DNA of 64,000 nucleotides. It comes from CAZXEU01 sp965207385 (GTDB lineage Bacteria > Bacteroidota > Rhodothermia > Rhodothermales > Bin80). This document shows positions 23,045-32,928 of the stretch, piece after piece. The DNA lies in assembly GCA_965207385.1 (NCBI GenBank), contig CBDBLZ010000021.1:124001-188000 (forward strand). The letters run 5' to 3'. Positions within the stretch are counted from its first letter, which is position 1. The number at the start of each line of letters is the position of its first letter. Under the pieces are notes generated by a model that worked only from the letters and a program-made list of their open reading frames with translations, was not told the DNA's origin and searched no databases. The position numbers and the translations under genes were made by a program.

Positions 23045-23623
23045 GTGGCATTTCAGCTCCGGATTGCGCTGGCAGTGTGCGCCCTCGCTGGTGCAGCTCC
23101 CCTCATGGCACAGGAGCCATTCTCCACTATTGAGCTTCAGGTGCAGGTAGCCCGAAACGTCAACCAGTCGCTCCTGCACGAATACTGGGAGCCCGGCGTC
23201 GGTGGCGCCGCATCGGCGACATTGCCTTTCTATCTGGGCTTCCTGGAATTCGGCGGCGCGCTGCACCGGTACGATGCTGCCACGGATGTGCCGGGCTTCG
23301 GGGCGCTGTGGCTCTACGGCGGGTGGGGGATGCATGTCCTTGTTGCGTCCAGGCTGCGGCTGGAAGCCGGCCTGCATCTGGGCAATTACCGTATGTCGTT
23401 CGATTCGGCCGGATCCGAGTTTTCCGGGACGATCTCCGAAAGTGAGCTGGTCCTGGGTAATTCCTTGAGGGCTGCAATGCGCCTGAGCGGACCTGTCTCT
23501 GTTTTCGCTGCCTTGAGGGGGCTCAGTGTCCGTACGAAACCGCGATTTGCAGTGTGGTATGCTGCCACCGGTATCAGTGTCGCGATCGCCACGCCGCCCG
23601 CGCTCAGGAGCTTTTTCCGGTGA
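23045..23623 (+). CDS. Small outer-membrane beta-barrel protein, function unknown
   Basis: A 192-residue protein starting at GTG 23045. It has a signal peptide (IALAVCALAGAAPLMAQ), then alternating hydrophobic strands (LPFYLGFLEFGGALHRY; ALWLYGGWGMHVLVASRLRLEAGLHLGNY) typical of an 8-strand barrel. It starts 3 bases after the Wzi-like stop, and its own stop overlaps the GTG of the next gene by 4 bases (GTGA), so the three genes are one transcription unit. No specific family is recognised. Confidence 0.75.
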   Translation: MAFQLRIALAVCALAGAAPLMAQEPFSTIELQVQVARNVNQSLLHEYWEPGVGGAASATLPFYLGFLEFGGALHRYDAATDVPGFGALWLYGGWGMHVLVASRLRLEAGLHLGNYRMSFDSAGSEFSGTISESELVLGNSLRAAMRLSGPVSVFAALRGLSVRTKPRFAVWYAATGISVAIATPPALRSFFR

Positions 23624-25552
23624 CGGTGCGGCGTAACTGGACCGGAAGTGCCTGGAGCTGCCTGCTGCTTGCCCTGCCGCTCTCCGTCGCGGCACAACCG
23701 GACGTGCAGGTTTTCACGGCAGAGGACCTGGCTCAGGCCGGCGTGATCCGCCTCAGCGATATCTTTGCGCTGGCAGACGGATGGACCGCCAACTCCACTG
23801 CCGGCTATTCCTGGGATGCGGCCGTCGCCGGTACGGCGCCTTTTGCGCCTGTTGGCTGGAAGGTGTTTCTGGACGAAAGTCAAGTGGACCTGCGGCTGCT
23901 TGACGGTCAGAACATCAATTCGCTGGCGATCTCCGTGACGGAAGTCTGCCGCGTAGAGATTCACTCCAAGCCCACTTTCGCAGCCGGGGTCTTTGCCGCC
24001 GCCGGCGCGATACATTTTCATACGTGCGAGCCGGCGCCAGGCGTCTCGGTGGGTATATCCGCGGGTGCAGGCAGTCAGACGGGGGACCCGGGACCATTCA
24101 AGTATACTCCGTTGGGCGGACCAAACATCGACCGCAGCGGGCCCGTCCTGCAAGGAGCCGCGGCAGCTTCCAGCGGTGCGTGGTCCCTTAAGTTGCAGGG
24201 ACGAGCGGATGAGCACCATGCGACCGACGAGCGCATACGAACACGCGTTCACACGCTCTACGTCGGAGAAAAGGATGCGCGCATCTTCCACACGTCCGGA
24301 CGAGCAGAGTTGGCTCGGACGGGCGGCCGGACCCGCCACCGCATCTACGCCAGCGCCGCGCGGTCCGAGGATCTCACATACTACAGGGCACTCGCCCTTG
24401 AACTGCCGGCCGACCACCACGTGCTGGCAGCGGGAATATCGGGAAACACTCCGGTCGGGCCGGCTATGCAATTGCACTATCAGATGCGAGCCGAGCGGTC
24501 CGACCTCGCAACGAGGCCCAATCCCGACAGCCTGGACATGGACCGGCGCCATGAGAAGCTGCGGACTTATGCTTCGCTTCGGAGCGAGAGCGGCACGACC
24601 TCGGCAGAAATCGGAGCGGGAGCCGTATACCAGCGCGCCGACCTGCCGGTGGTGGCGCCTCAGGTTAGCCTTCGAAAGCTTCGGCACTCTTTCCGTAGAT
24701 CTCGGCGAAGGCCTTGAGGCACGCGCTACGGCGCGCCTGGAGCGCACGGACGGAAGCACCGGCCACGCCTTCAGGGGCGCATTCACCTGGCAGCTTGGTC
24801 AACGCCAGAATGCAGCGCTGACTGCCACGGCGCTGCGTCAGGTTCCGGCCATCGAGCGCCCGCTCTGGTACTGGATTGCGCAGGGCTACGACGCAGCCCG
24901 CTTCGAAGGAGCGCCATTGGCCGAGCCTGCGCTCCGCGCAGCATCCCTGGAGGCTGCGTGGCAACTGCGTCTTGATGCACGCCTGGTTCTGGGTGCCTCG
25001 GCAACGCTGTGGCGCTATCGTAATCTGCCGGCGGAGGCGCACGAGGCAGACTTCAACCCGAAGACCACGGGCCTTGTCGTGCGCCCTGCCGTGCGTGAGT
25101 CGTGGGGCTACCTGGCAAATCTGGCAGCGACGGTGAAATTCCAACCCACAGGCGCTTTCAGCCTGGAAGGCTTCGGCGCCTACACGTATCCCCGATCGAA
25201 CGACGCACTCTTCGTGCACGCTTCCAGGCAGCAGCCTACCGTCCTGGCAAGTGTTACGGCGCGCCTTCGCCCAAACGCCCGATTCAGCCTCTTCGCCCGT
25301 CTCAGGTACCGTGGAGGGACCGAATGGCCGCTGTACCGCCATGCTGCGGTAGAGGCGCCCACCTTCTATGTGTCCTCCCTGCCAGCCAGGGCCGTACTGG
25401 ATTTAACCGTGCAGAAGCGATTCTGGCAGGACCACATGCGTCTGGGCGCCTCGCTGCGCAACGTGCTGGACCACGCCTACCTCCTGCATCCCGCCGGGGG
25501 TACAGCCGGTCTCGGGCTGCACTTCTTCGTGCAGCTCTTCGCCGGCCGGTAG
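23620..25552 (+). pseudogene. TonB-dependent receptor-like gene, interrupted by a frameshift
   Basis: It starts at GTG 23620 with a signal peptide (CLLLALPLSVAAQ) and a plug-like domain (VQVFTAEDLAQAGVIRLSDIFALADGW ... VEIHSKPTFAAGVFAAAGAIHF). The reading frame runs to a stop at 24717, but barrel-like sequence from about 24650-24690 continues in the +1 frame (FGTLSVDLGEGLEARATARLE ... FFVQLFAGR) to 25552. The two parts together would give a receptor of about 640 residues with a typical C-terminal barrel ending. No obvious homopolymer slippage run lies at the switch. It could be a real frameshift mutation, an assembly error or, less likely, programmed frameshifting. Third gene of the Wzi-like operon. 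Confidence 0.75.
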
Positions 25553-25559
25553 CACCGTT

Positions 25560-26597
25560 CTATACGCGTGCGCCGGATGCCATCGCCAGCAGTTCTGTCT
25601 CGTACGGAGGACGCACAACTCCCTGTTCCGTTACGATCGCCGCAATCAGGCGTGCCGGTGTTACGTCGAACGCCGGATTATACACGTGCACGGATTCGGG
25701 CGCCGTGGGCTGGCCAAACCCGTGCGTAATCTCCCGGGAAGCCCGCTCTTCGATCACAATGGCTTCTCCGCTCCGCGTGCTGAAATCCACGGTGGACATC
25801 GGAGCCGAAACGTATAGCGGAATACCGTGCGCATGTGCCAGCACGGCCAGTCCATAGGTACCGATCTTGTTGGCTACGTCGCCATTGGCCGCAATGCGAT
25901 CGGCTCCGACAATGACGGCATCAATCCCCTGCTGCTGCATCACGTGACCGGCCATAGAGTCGGTCACCAGCGTGGCAGGCACACCCGCGCGCACAAGCTC
26001 CCACGCTGTTATGCGGCTGCCCTGTAGCAATGGCCGCGTCTCGCCCACTACCGCGCGGAGGTTCACGCCTCGCTCCGCGGCCATGAATAGAGGGGCCAGC
26101 GCGGTGCCGTAGCCAGAGGTCGCCACGGCTCCTGCATGGCAGTGGGTCATCACCGTCATGCCATCCTGCAGCACACTCAGCCCGTGCTCTCCGAGCCTCT
26201 GGCCCGCTTCCCGGTCCTCCCGCTCAATGGCGCGGGCCTCCTCCAGAAGCGCATTGCGTAGCGTGCTTGGGTCGGCGGCGGCATGGCGCTTCACCACGCG
26301 CTTCATGCGCTCCAGCGAATGGAACAGGTTCACCGCTGTCGGCCGCGTTTTGGCCAGCGTCGAAATGGCTTCGCGCGCAGCGTAGCCCGGCCGCGACATG
26401 TCCGCCCCGAGTGCCAAAACCACGCCGTAGGCCGCAGCGATGCCAATGGCCGGAGCACCCCGAACACGCAGGGAGCGGATGGCCTCCGCCATTTGTTCAG
26501 GCGTGGCAATGTCCAGCCACACCTCTTCTGACGGCAGCCGTGTCTGGTCCAGGAGTCTGGCCGTGCCCCGGGCCTCGTCCCAGGATAGCGGAGCCAT
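25560..26597 (-). CDS. mtnA: Methylthioribose-1-phosphate isomerase
   Basis: An enzyme of the methionine salvage pathway converting 5-methylthioribose-1-phosphate to the ribulose form. Seen: RGAPAIGIAAAYG, the catalytic Cys in MTHCHAGAVATSGYGTAL, ETRPLLQGSR and the catalytic Asp in VGADRIAANGDVANKIGTYG, ending PAFDVTPARLI. The start at 26597 (MAPLSWDEA) gives 345 residues, the family length, and its ATG shares one base with the stop of the PorV-like gene (TGATG). The frame extends to 26771, but that part overlaps the upstream gene. It is last of a four-gene leftward operon. Other salvage genes are not in the window. Confidence 0.95.
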   Translation of the reverse strand: MAPLSWDEARGTARLLDQTRLPSEEVWLDIATPEQMAEAIRSLRVRGAPAIGIAAAYGVVLALGADMSRPGYAAREAISTLAKTRPTAVNLFHSLERMKRVVKRHAAADPSTLRNALLEEARAIEREDREAGQRLGEHGLSVLQDGMTVMTHCHAGAVATSGYGTALAPLFMAAERGVNLRAVVGETRPLLQGSRITAWELVRAGVPATLVTDSMAGHVMQQQGIDAVIVGADRIAANGDVANKIGTYGLAVLAHAHGIPLYVSAPMSTVDFSTRSGEAIVIEERASREITHGFGQPTAPESVHVYNPAFDVTPARLIAAIVTEQGVVRPPYETELLAMASGARV

Positions 26598-27790
26598 CAC
26601 GGATCCGTTCGCGCGGGCCTGCGGAATCGCTCGCGTTCCAGACTGAAATGCACCGAAACCCGGTGCGAATAGCCGAGCTCCGAGGTCAGCCCCCCGAAAT
26701 CCCCGAATCCGTAGTCGATAGCGAGCGAAGAAAGGCGCAGGCCCGCTCCCGCAGAAGGCACCACACTCCACCCGTAAGCTGCGCCGCTCGTCAACCGGTT
26801 CACGCCGGCCCTGAGCGCCACGATGTCCCGAAAGCTGAATTCAATGCCGGCCCTGGGATGGAAGGACATCTCTCCCGCATTCATGACCGCCGCCTTCTGG
26901 CCGTCGAACGCCACGTCCACATCCAGTCCCATGCTCAGCGTCCCCGTGGTGCCTGCACGCAGGCGTGCGCCGGATCCCAGCCGCAGCACCGGCAGAACAA
27001 GATAGGTTTCGCCGCGGGGCAGCTCCTGGGCGAATACTTCCTCAAAGGTCTGGCGCTGGCCTGTGGCGCTGTTGTCGCTTTCCAGATCAAAGGCCGATAC
27101 GTTTACGCTCCAGCTCTGCAGCATCGTGGAAGCGTCCTGGAGATTGGCGCCGAGTACAAACCTGCGGCCGCGCCACTGCGCTCCGACATCAAAGCTGTAC
27201 CCCCAGGCATCCGCGAACTCTCCTATGGTGCGGCGTATGATCTTGCCTGTCGCACCCGCCGACAGACCTTTGCCCAGATCTCGCGCATAGCTCAGGAAAA
27301 AGGCCATGTCCGCCGCGGAGAAGCTGCGGATATAAGACTCCGGATTCGCCCTGGGCTGGTTGCGCTCGCCGTCCCAGGCATTAAGCGTGTTCTTGATGTC
27401 ATTGACGCCGCTGCGAAAGAAGCTCAGCCCTACGGTCGAAACGGCATCCACGGGATAGGCCGCGCCGGCATAGTCGAAGCTCACTATGCCCGCGAAGCGC
27501 TCCGCGTGCATGTAGGCAACCTGAGGGTAGTCTGCCAGGCCCAGCCCGGCCGGATTCCAGTATGCGGCATCCACTCCGCCCGTCAGCGCCACGTGGGCTC
27601 CGCCCATGGCCAGCGCGCGCGCTCCCACGCCGCCTGCCAGGAAATCCGCCCCGTACTTGGCTATCCGCTGGCCGTGCGCGTCGGCGCCTCCACCGGCAGC
27701 CCATACCACAATAACTATGGCAAACAGACTTCGCCACAGCCGGAAGAGAGGCCCCGCTGCCTGAGAGTGGCTAAACGAGATGAAGATCAT
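26597..27790 (-). CDS. PorV/PorQ-type outer-membrane protein
   Basis: A 397-residue outer-membrane barrel of the PorV/PorQ (UPF0164, FadL-related) family, which in Bacteroidota serves type IX secretion or hydrophobic transport. Seen: an N-terminal hydrophobic export segment (AIVIVVWAAGGGADA), the signature GVGARALAMGGAHVALTGGVDAAYWNPAGL, repeated amphipathic strands, and a terminal strand (RVSVHFSLERE). It starts about 10 bases after the 1268-residue cytochrome gene and is 1-base coupled to mtnA. Whether it is the true T9SS shuttle PorV or a paralogue cannot be told here. Confidence 0.8.
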   Translation of the reverse strand: MIFISFSHSQAAGPLFRLWRSLFAIVIVVWAAGGGADAHGQRIAKYGADFLAGGVGARALAMGGAHVALTGGVDAAYWNPAGLGLADYPQVAYMHAERFAGIVSFDYAGAAYPVDAVSTVGLSFFRSGVNDIKNTLNAWDGERNQPRANPESYIRSFSAADMAFFLSYARDLGKGLSAGATGKIIRRTIGEFADAWGYSFDVGAQWRGRRFVLGANLQDASTMLQSWSVNVSAFDLESDNSATGQRQTFEEVFAQELPRGETYLVLPVLRLGSGARLRAGTTGTLSMGLDVDVAFDGQKAAVMNAGEMSFHPRAGIEFSFRDIVALRAGVNRLTSGAAYGWSVVPSAGAGLRLSSLAIDYGFGDFGGLTSELGYSHRVSVHFSLERERFRRPARTDP

Positions 27791-27799
27791 GGCATGAGA

Positions 27800-30700
27800 C
27801 TACGGTTGCGGCGAGTGCTCCGCCTGAAGAAACGCTACCAGATCCAGGACCTCGGAATCAGCCAGGGTCTGGAAGATGCCGTCGGGCATGAGCGAGGAGT
27901 TCGAAACCTCCCGGGACTGGATTTCCGACTTGTCCAGCACAACCGGACCCAGGCCGACCTGCCGCATGGTGAGCTGGCGTTCGCTCTCGGAGGCGACGCT
28001 CCCCAGATACGAGCGCCCGTCGCGCATGGTTACAATTACCATCCTGTAGTCGTCCTGGATGTCTTCGCCGGGACTGATTACGTTGCTCAGGAGGTAGTCG
28101 ATGCTCGAGAGATTCGCTCCCGTTATGTCGGGTCCCACGTCTCCTCCATCGCCGTGCATCTTGTGACATGCGCCGCATACCCGCGCAAAGACTGCGCGGC
28201 CATGCGATGGATCCGCCTTCTGCACCCTCTCCGGCGTGAGCAGGGTCCGATACCGTTGATACTGGGCCTCGTGGTCGGCGGAGAGGTGGTCAATGGGTCC
28301 CCAAACCTCCACGAACCCGCTGCCGACGACCCTGCGAAGCTGGCGTGCCACGTAGCTCGGAATATCGCGCCTGGTCAGCAGGCCGTCTGTCAGGGCACCA
28401 GTCAGCATCCAACCGTACGTGGGCCTGGAGGCCAGCGTCTGCACCACCTCCAGCTTGTACTGCGGATCATAGTCATGGTAGCGCTCCAAAAGCAGACTTC
28501 CCAGCCCCGGATCATCGTAGGCGGCCACCGCCCGAATGGCCTCCTCCTGCAGCAGGGGATCGTCCAGGAGTGCGGGCAACGCTCTGCGCAGGGTGTCCCG
28601 GCGGCCCTGCGCGAGCATGCGCAGGGCAGCCAAGCGGTCGTCGGCTTCCCGTCCGGAATCCAGCACGACCTCCATCATCCGGGCCGCAGCCTCGGCATCG
28701 CCGAAGAGCTGGGAAATCTCGGTTACGACTGATTGCACTTGGCGCGCTCCTCGCAGTTCATCCTCTGCTCCGCTCCATGCGGCAGGCCTTGCGACGTCCT
28801 GCCGCCCTTCCAGGCCGGAGCGCATTCCCCGGAGCAGATGCAGGCGCGCACCCTCGTGCTCCCGTATGCCGTCGACCAGGTCCTCGAGCAGCTCCGCATC
28901 GACGAGGCGCCGGCCAATGAATGCGCTGACCAGCGGGATGCGGGACGCCTCGGCCAGCTGCAGCGCTCGGCCGGGATCAGCTTCCACAAGGGGCTCCACT
29001 CCCAGCCAGATAAGCATGGGGATGTTGTGGTCTGACGCGTCACTGGCATGTGCCACGAGCGCTGCCGCCAGATTCCACCGGGCATCGGGCACGATGCGCT
29101 GCAGCGCCGCTGCCAGGTACTTGCGTACGACGGGCGATGTGTCACGCCGGGCCAGGTCTTCCAGGTCCCGCACAAGGGCAGGATCCGGATCCGGATCCTC
29201 GACCAGCAGCCGGACGGCCCAGGCGCGCACGTGCGCCTCGTCGTCTCGCAGCGCTGCATCCAGCCTCGGGCGCGTCATAAGCCCCGCCACGTAAAGCGCC
29301 CACATGGCCTTGAGGCGCAGCGTTGTGGCTGCTTCACCCTCAAACTGCGCCATGAGCTCGGCCTCCGCGTCCGCGTCCAGTGCGCGCTCCATGGCCCTCT
29401 GCTGCAGGATTACCCTTGCGCGCCTGGCATGCCAGTCACTCGGGCTGCGCTGGAGCTCTGCCAGGTCCATGTCCGAAAGTGCACCCAGGTCCTCATAACG
29501 GCCGGACCACTGGTCAGCGCGCGATTCCGTCGGCGCAACGCGGAATATTCTCCCGGTGTCCTTGTCCAGGACCTCGCCCCCGCAAATGTCTGCGTCGTGC
29601 CAGTCCAGCACATACAAGGCTCCATCGGGACCGATCTCCAGACTGAAACCCACCCACTGTGCATTGTTGGCGTGCAGAAACTCGTCGCCATGGCTTGCCA
29701 CATACCCAGAGCCTTCGGGCTTGAGGACATCTGTCAGCACGGCATGTTCGTGGATATTGGCCATGAACAGGCGTCCGAGCTGGTCTGTAGGAAACGCGTC
29801 CGACTGGTAGATACGTGCTCCACCATGGGCTGAGCGATGCCGGTGATCCACGATGGGACCTATGTCCTGGTAGGCATAGGGATTGAAATGCTGTCCACCC
29901 TGCCGCTGGTACAGTCCGCCGGGGATGACATGGAACACATGGGGAATCACGCAGGCGCTGATAAACAGCTCGCCATTGGCGTCGTAGTCGATGCCCCAGG
30001 GATTGCTGAAGCCGTGTGCGACCACCTCGAAACGGTCCCTGACGGGATGGTATCGCCAGACGCCGCCATTGATTTCCACGCCCTCCTCTTCAAGAAGCCC
30101 TTCCGGAAACGGATCACCGCCGCCGTAAAGACGCGCATCGTCCGCCGGCTTCCGAATTACGGACGTTGTGGCGAAGCCCTCCAGTCCGTACAGCCAGCCG
30201 TCCGGGCCCCAGTGGAAGCTGTTGATGGTTTCGTGGCGGTCGCGGATGCCCCAGCCTGTAAGCCTGATCTCGATTTCGTCCATGTCTGCCCGGTCGTCGC
30301 CATCGCGGTCCGGGACAAAGAGCAGATGGGGCGGCGCTCCCAGAAAGATGCCTCCAAAGCCGACGGCAATCGCCGACGGAAACGCAATGCCCTCCAGAAA
30401 CACCGTCCGCTTTTCCGCCCGGCCGTCGCCGTCCGCGTCCTCAAGGATGACTACCCTGCTGTCTCCCGAGCCCGAAAAACCCGTGCTTCGCGACTCGTAA
30501 TCCCGGTTCTCTGCAACCCACAGCCTGCCCCGGTCATCCCAGGCGAAGGCCATGGGTTGCGTAACGAGCGGCTCGCCGGCCCAGGCCTGTACGGCGTAGC
30601 CCTTCATGGGCGTCATGGCGCTTGCTGCCTCTTCCGGGCTCAGGAATTCCGCCTCGCGGGCTTCCTCCTGCGCCAGACCCCAGAGCGAGGCTGTTGAGTA

Positions 30701-31606
30701 GGTCTGACCCTCCAGGCCGGCATAGGCTTCCCACTCCTGGCGCAGCTCTCGGTGGGCTCCCGTATACACCAGCATGCGGTGCCGAATGGTCTCGGACTGT
30801 CCTTGTGCTATGGTCCAGTCTCCAAGGCGGGCACGCACAGGACCCACCCCGAGCTGCCCGTCCACCCGCCAGGGCTGGGGGAATCCCCCGTTGTCAGGAT
30901 GGTCAAATATCGCCACGTGGGCAAGATCATCACGGCCCGGCACCTGGATGCCCAGATCCAGCCACATGGCCTGCTTGCCCTCGGCAAACTGGTTGCGCTG
31001 CCGGGCCGCGTTGACGGCATACCCCTCGATGCCCGGATGCCATGGCATGCGCAGAAACAGGCCACCGTAATCGTATTCGCCGACCGTTACATCCACGTGT
31101 GCATCTCCGCGCCACCGAAGGTCCAGCACGAAGCCGATCGAATCAAGGCGCATGCTCCATTCCTGGGTTTCGGTCAGAACGGTCTCCCCCTCCTCGCCAA
31201 GGAGGTCGTAGACGAGTTGCCAGCGAACGACCTCTCCCGTCGCCTGTGTGACCTCGACAGCGACGCGGCGCCAGTAATCTCCCTCCGGATGGTGAAAATA
31301 GTCCCGTCCGTTGAGCCGGGTAAATCCCCAGTAAAGCCCGGTCTGGTGAGGGTGATGATCGGGACTGAATTGCGTAACGACTCCCCGGCCGTCGGGGGTG
31401 GCGACTGGATGGAGATACGGTCGGAAGTCAGGCAGGGCATTCTGAACAAGCAGCGGTTCGCCGCCCGAGGAAGAATGCACCGAAAGGCCGGCTTCGGTCT
31501 CGGTGATCCGCAGCCGCCTGTCGTCAGCGCCTTGGTCGCAGCCGGCCAGACAGGCACAAAGCACTGCAGCAGCCATATGTACCAGAACATTTCGCACGGG
31601 CATCAT
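27800..31606 (-). CDS. DUF6807 / PVC-type dehydrogenase propeller / HEAT repeat / cytochrome c fusion lipoprotein
   Basis: A 1268-residue exported lipoprotein (lipobox CLAGC, Cys23). Order: a PmoA-like DUF6807 domain (about 30-295; HHPHQTGLYWGFTRLNGRDYFHH, HVAIFDHPDNGG); a six-bladed propeller of the PVC-type membrane-bound dehydrogenase family (about 330-720; PMAFAWDDRGRLWVAENRDY, DADGDGRAEKRTVFLEG, INSFHWGPDGWLYGLEG); helical HEAT-like repeats (about 740-1110); and a C-terminal cytochrome c domain with the heme site CGACH followed by GDGGDVGPDITG. Such proteins are thought to oxidise sugars or related compounds at the cell surface; the substrate is unknown. The start overlaps the rsmB stop by 4 bases. 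Confidence 0.88.
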   Translation of the reverse strand: MMPVRNVLVHMAAAVLCACLAGCDQGADDRRLRITETEAGLSVHSSSGGEPLLVQNALPDFRPYLHPVATPDGRGVVTQFSPDHHPHQTGLYWGFTRLNGRDYFHHPEGDYWRRVAVEVTQATGEVVRWQLVYDLLGEEGETVLTETQEWSMRLDSIGFVLDLRWRGDAHVDVTVGEYDYGGLFLRMPWHPGIEGYAVNAARQRNQFAEGKQAMWLDLGIQVPGRDDLAHVAIFDHPDNGGFPQPWRVDGQLGVGPVRARLGDWTIAQGQSETIRHRMLVYTGAHRELRQEWEAYAGLEGQTYSTASLWGLAQEEAREAEFLSPEEAASAMTPMKGYAVQAWAGEPLVTQPMAFAWDDRGRLWVAENRDYESRSTGFSGSGDSRVVILEDADGDGRAEKRTVFLEGIAFPSAIAVGFGGIFLGAPPHLLFVPDRDGDDRADMDEIEIRLTGWGIRDRHETINSFHWGPDGWLYGLEGFATTSVIRKPADDARLYGGGDPFPEGLLEEEGVEINGGVWRYHPVRDRFEVVAHGFSNPWGIDYDANGELFISACVIPHVFHVIPGGLYQRQGGQHFNPYAYQDIGPIVDHRHRSAHGGARIYQSDAFPTDQLGRLFMANIHEHAVLTDVLKPEGSGYVASHGDEFLHANNAQWVGFSLEIGPDGALYVLDWHDADICGGEVLDKDTGRIFRVAPTESRADQWSGRYEDLGALSDMDLAELQRSPSDWHARRARVILQQRAMERALDADAEAELMAQFEGEAATTLRLKAMWALYVAGLMTRPRLDAALRDDEAHVRAWAVRLLVEDPDPDPALVRDLEDLARRDTSPVVRKYLAAALQRIVPDARWNLAAALVAHASDASDHNIPMLIWLGVEPLVEADPGRALQLAEASRIPLVSAFIGRRLVDAELLEDLVDGIREHEGARLHLLRGMRSGLEGRQDVARPAAWSGAEDELRGARQVQSVVTEISQLFGDAEAAARMMEVVLDSGREADDRLAALRMLAQGRRDTLRRALPALLDDPLLQEEAIRAVAAYDDPGLGSLLLERYHDYDPQYKLEVVQTLASRPTYGWMLTGALTDGLLTRRDIPSYVARQLRRVVGSGFVEVWGPIDHLSADHEAQYQRYRTLLTPERVQKADPSHGRAVFARVCGACHKMHGDGGDVGPDITGANLSSIDYLLSNVISPGEDIQDDYRMVIVTMRDGRSYLGSVASESERQLTMRQVGLGPVVLDKSEIQSREVSNSSLMPDGIFQTLADSEVLDLVAFLQAEHSPQP

Positions 31607-32928
31607 CTGTCCGATTCCTTGCGCAGCCGGGCGGCAAAGGCGCCATCCATGTTGCTCGTATGCGGCATGGTCACGAGGAACCCGTTATCACTTGTCAAGG
31701 ACGCAGGCTCAATGATGGGATCGATACGAAAAGCCGGATGGCGATCCAGGAAGGCCATCACGCGGTCCTGGTTTTCTTCCGGTTCAATGGTGCAGGTGCC
31801 ATAGACAAGTACACCGCCCGGTTTAAGGATACGCGCCCCGGCATCAAGTAATGCGTCCTGGAGCGCCGTCAGCTGCTGCATGTCGTCCGGCGACCGGTTC
31901 CACCGCAGATCGCTTCGCTTCGCCATAACTCCGAGACCGGAGCACGGAACATCAACCAATACGCGGTCCGCGCGCAGCGGCAAGCGATACTCCCGGGCAT
32001 CCGCTGTGACGGACTCCACGATCGATATACGCTGCTGCGATGCCGCACGCCTAAGGCGACGCAGGCGGTTTTCATGAATATCCAGGGCCACGACGCGGCC
32101 CAGGTTCCGCATGCGCGCCGCAGCGTAGAGAGTCTTCCCGCCAGGCGCGGCACAGAGATCGACCACCACCTGCCCCGGGCGCACATCCAGTGCGTGAACA
32201 ACCAGACCCGCGCTCAGGTCTTGAACTGCGCAAATGCCCTCCTCTATCCAGCCGGCACGCAGCACCGGCTGCAGCCTGTTGACGCGCACGAATTCCGCCA
32301 GCGGGTTCGCCGGCTCCCATGCCACGCCAAGAGCGCCCAGTTTGCGGCAAAACGCCTCGGGAGTTATCACGAGCGGATTTATGCGCAGGTAGTAGGCCGG
32401 CCGTGCATTGTTGCCCTCCAGTAACAGCCTCGTCTCCCCCGGACCGAAGCGCACCAGCCACCGGCGCACCATCCACGTGGGATGAGAATAGCGCACCGCG
32501 AGGTCCTCGGCAGCGTCGCCCGTTTGCGGAACGGGCAGCTTGCCATCGGAGGAGACAACCGCTCGCAGAAGAGCATTGACCAGGGATCCGGCTCCCGGTC
32601 GCACCTCGGACTTCGCAAGCGATACGGCCTCGAATACGGCCGCGTGAGGTGCCGTGTGGGCTACGACAAGCTCATAGAGGCCAATGCGCAGGATCTGCCT
32701 GAGCGACAACTCCATCTTCCCGGCCGAGCCGGAATAGAAGTGCGCTATGAGAAAATCCAGGTACCGACGCCAACGCATGACCCCGGCAACAATTTCTGTA
32801 ACCTGCCGGGCATCGCGGTCATCGGTTCCGTCAAGGCTCCCTGAGCCGGCGTACGCTCCGGCGGACTCTGCGCGGCACAGGTGCGCAAAGGCCCGCTGCC
32901 GAGCCGACATTTTGGACTTGCCTGCCAT
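31603..32928 (-). CDS. rsmB: 16S rRNA m5C967 methyltransferase-like (RsmB/NOL1/NOP2/Sun family)
   Basis: A SAM-dependent rRNA cytosine-C5 methyltransferase. It has an N-terminal NusB-like helical domain (QRAFAHLCRAES ... LRQILRIGLYELVVAHTAPHAAVFEAVSLAK) and a C-terminal catalytic domain with VVDLCAAPGGKT (SAM site), DVPCSGLGVMAKRSDLRW and the catalytic Cys in VYGTCTIEPEEN. The start at 32928 (MAGKSKMSARQ) gives 441 residues, as in the family; the frame extends further upstream to 33000 without homology. It is first of the leftward operon ending in mtnA. Target site m5C967 is by family, not shown. Confidence 0.92.
   Translation of the reverse strand: MAGKSKMSARQRAFAHLCRAESAGAYAGSGSLDGTDDRDARQVTEIVAGVMRWRRYLDFLIAHFYSGSAGKMELSLRQILRIGLYELVVAHTAPHAAVFEAVSLAKSEVRPGAGSLVNALLRAVVSSDGKLPVPQTGDAAEDLAVRYSHPTWMVRRWLVRFGPGETRLLLEGNNARPAYYLRINPLVITPEAFCRKLGALGVAWEPANPLAEFVRVNRLQPVLRAGWIEEGICAVQDLSAGLVVHALDVRPGQVVVDLCAAPGGKTLYAAARMRNLGRVVALDIHENRLRRLRRAASQQRISIVESVTADAREYRLPLRADRVLVDVPCSGLGVMAKRSDLRWNRSPDDMQQLTALQDALLDAGARILKPGGVLVYGTCTIEPEENQDRVMAFLDRHPAFRIDPIIEPASLTSDNGFLVTMPHTSNMDGAFAARLRKESDR

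Noticed and set aside
26267..28732. 821-codon open frame on the plus strand
   Set aside because: It is antisense to mtnA, the PorV-like gene and the 3' end of the cytochrome fusion, all of which have clear motifs; the antisense translation has none.
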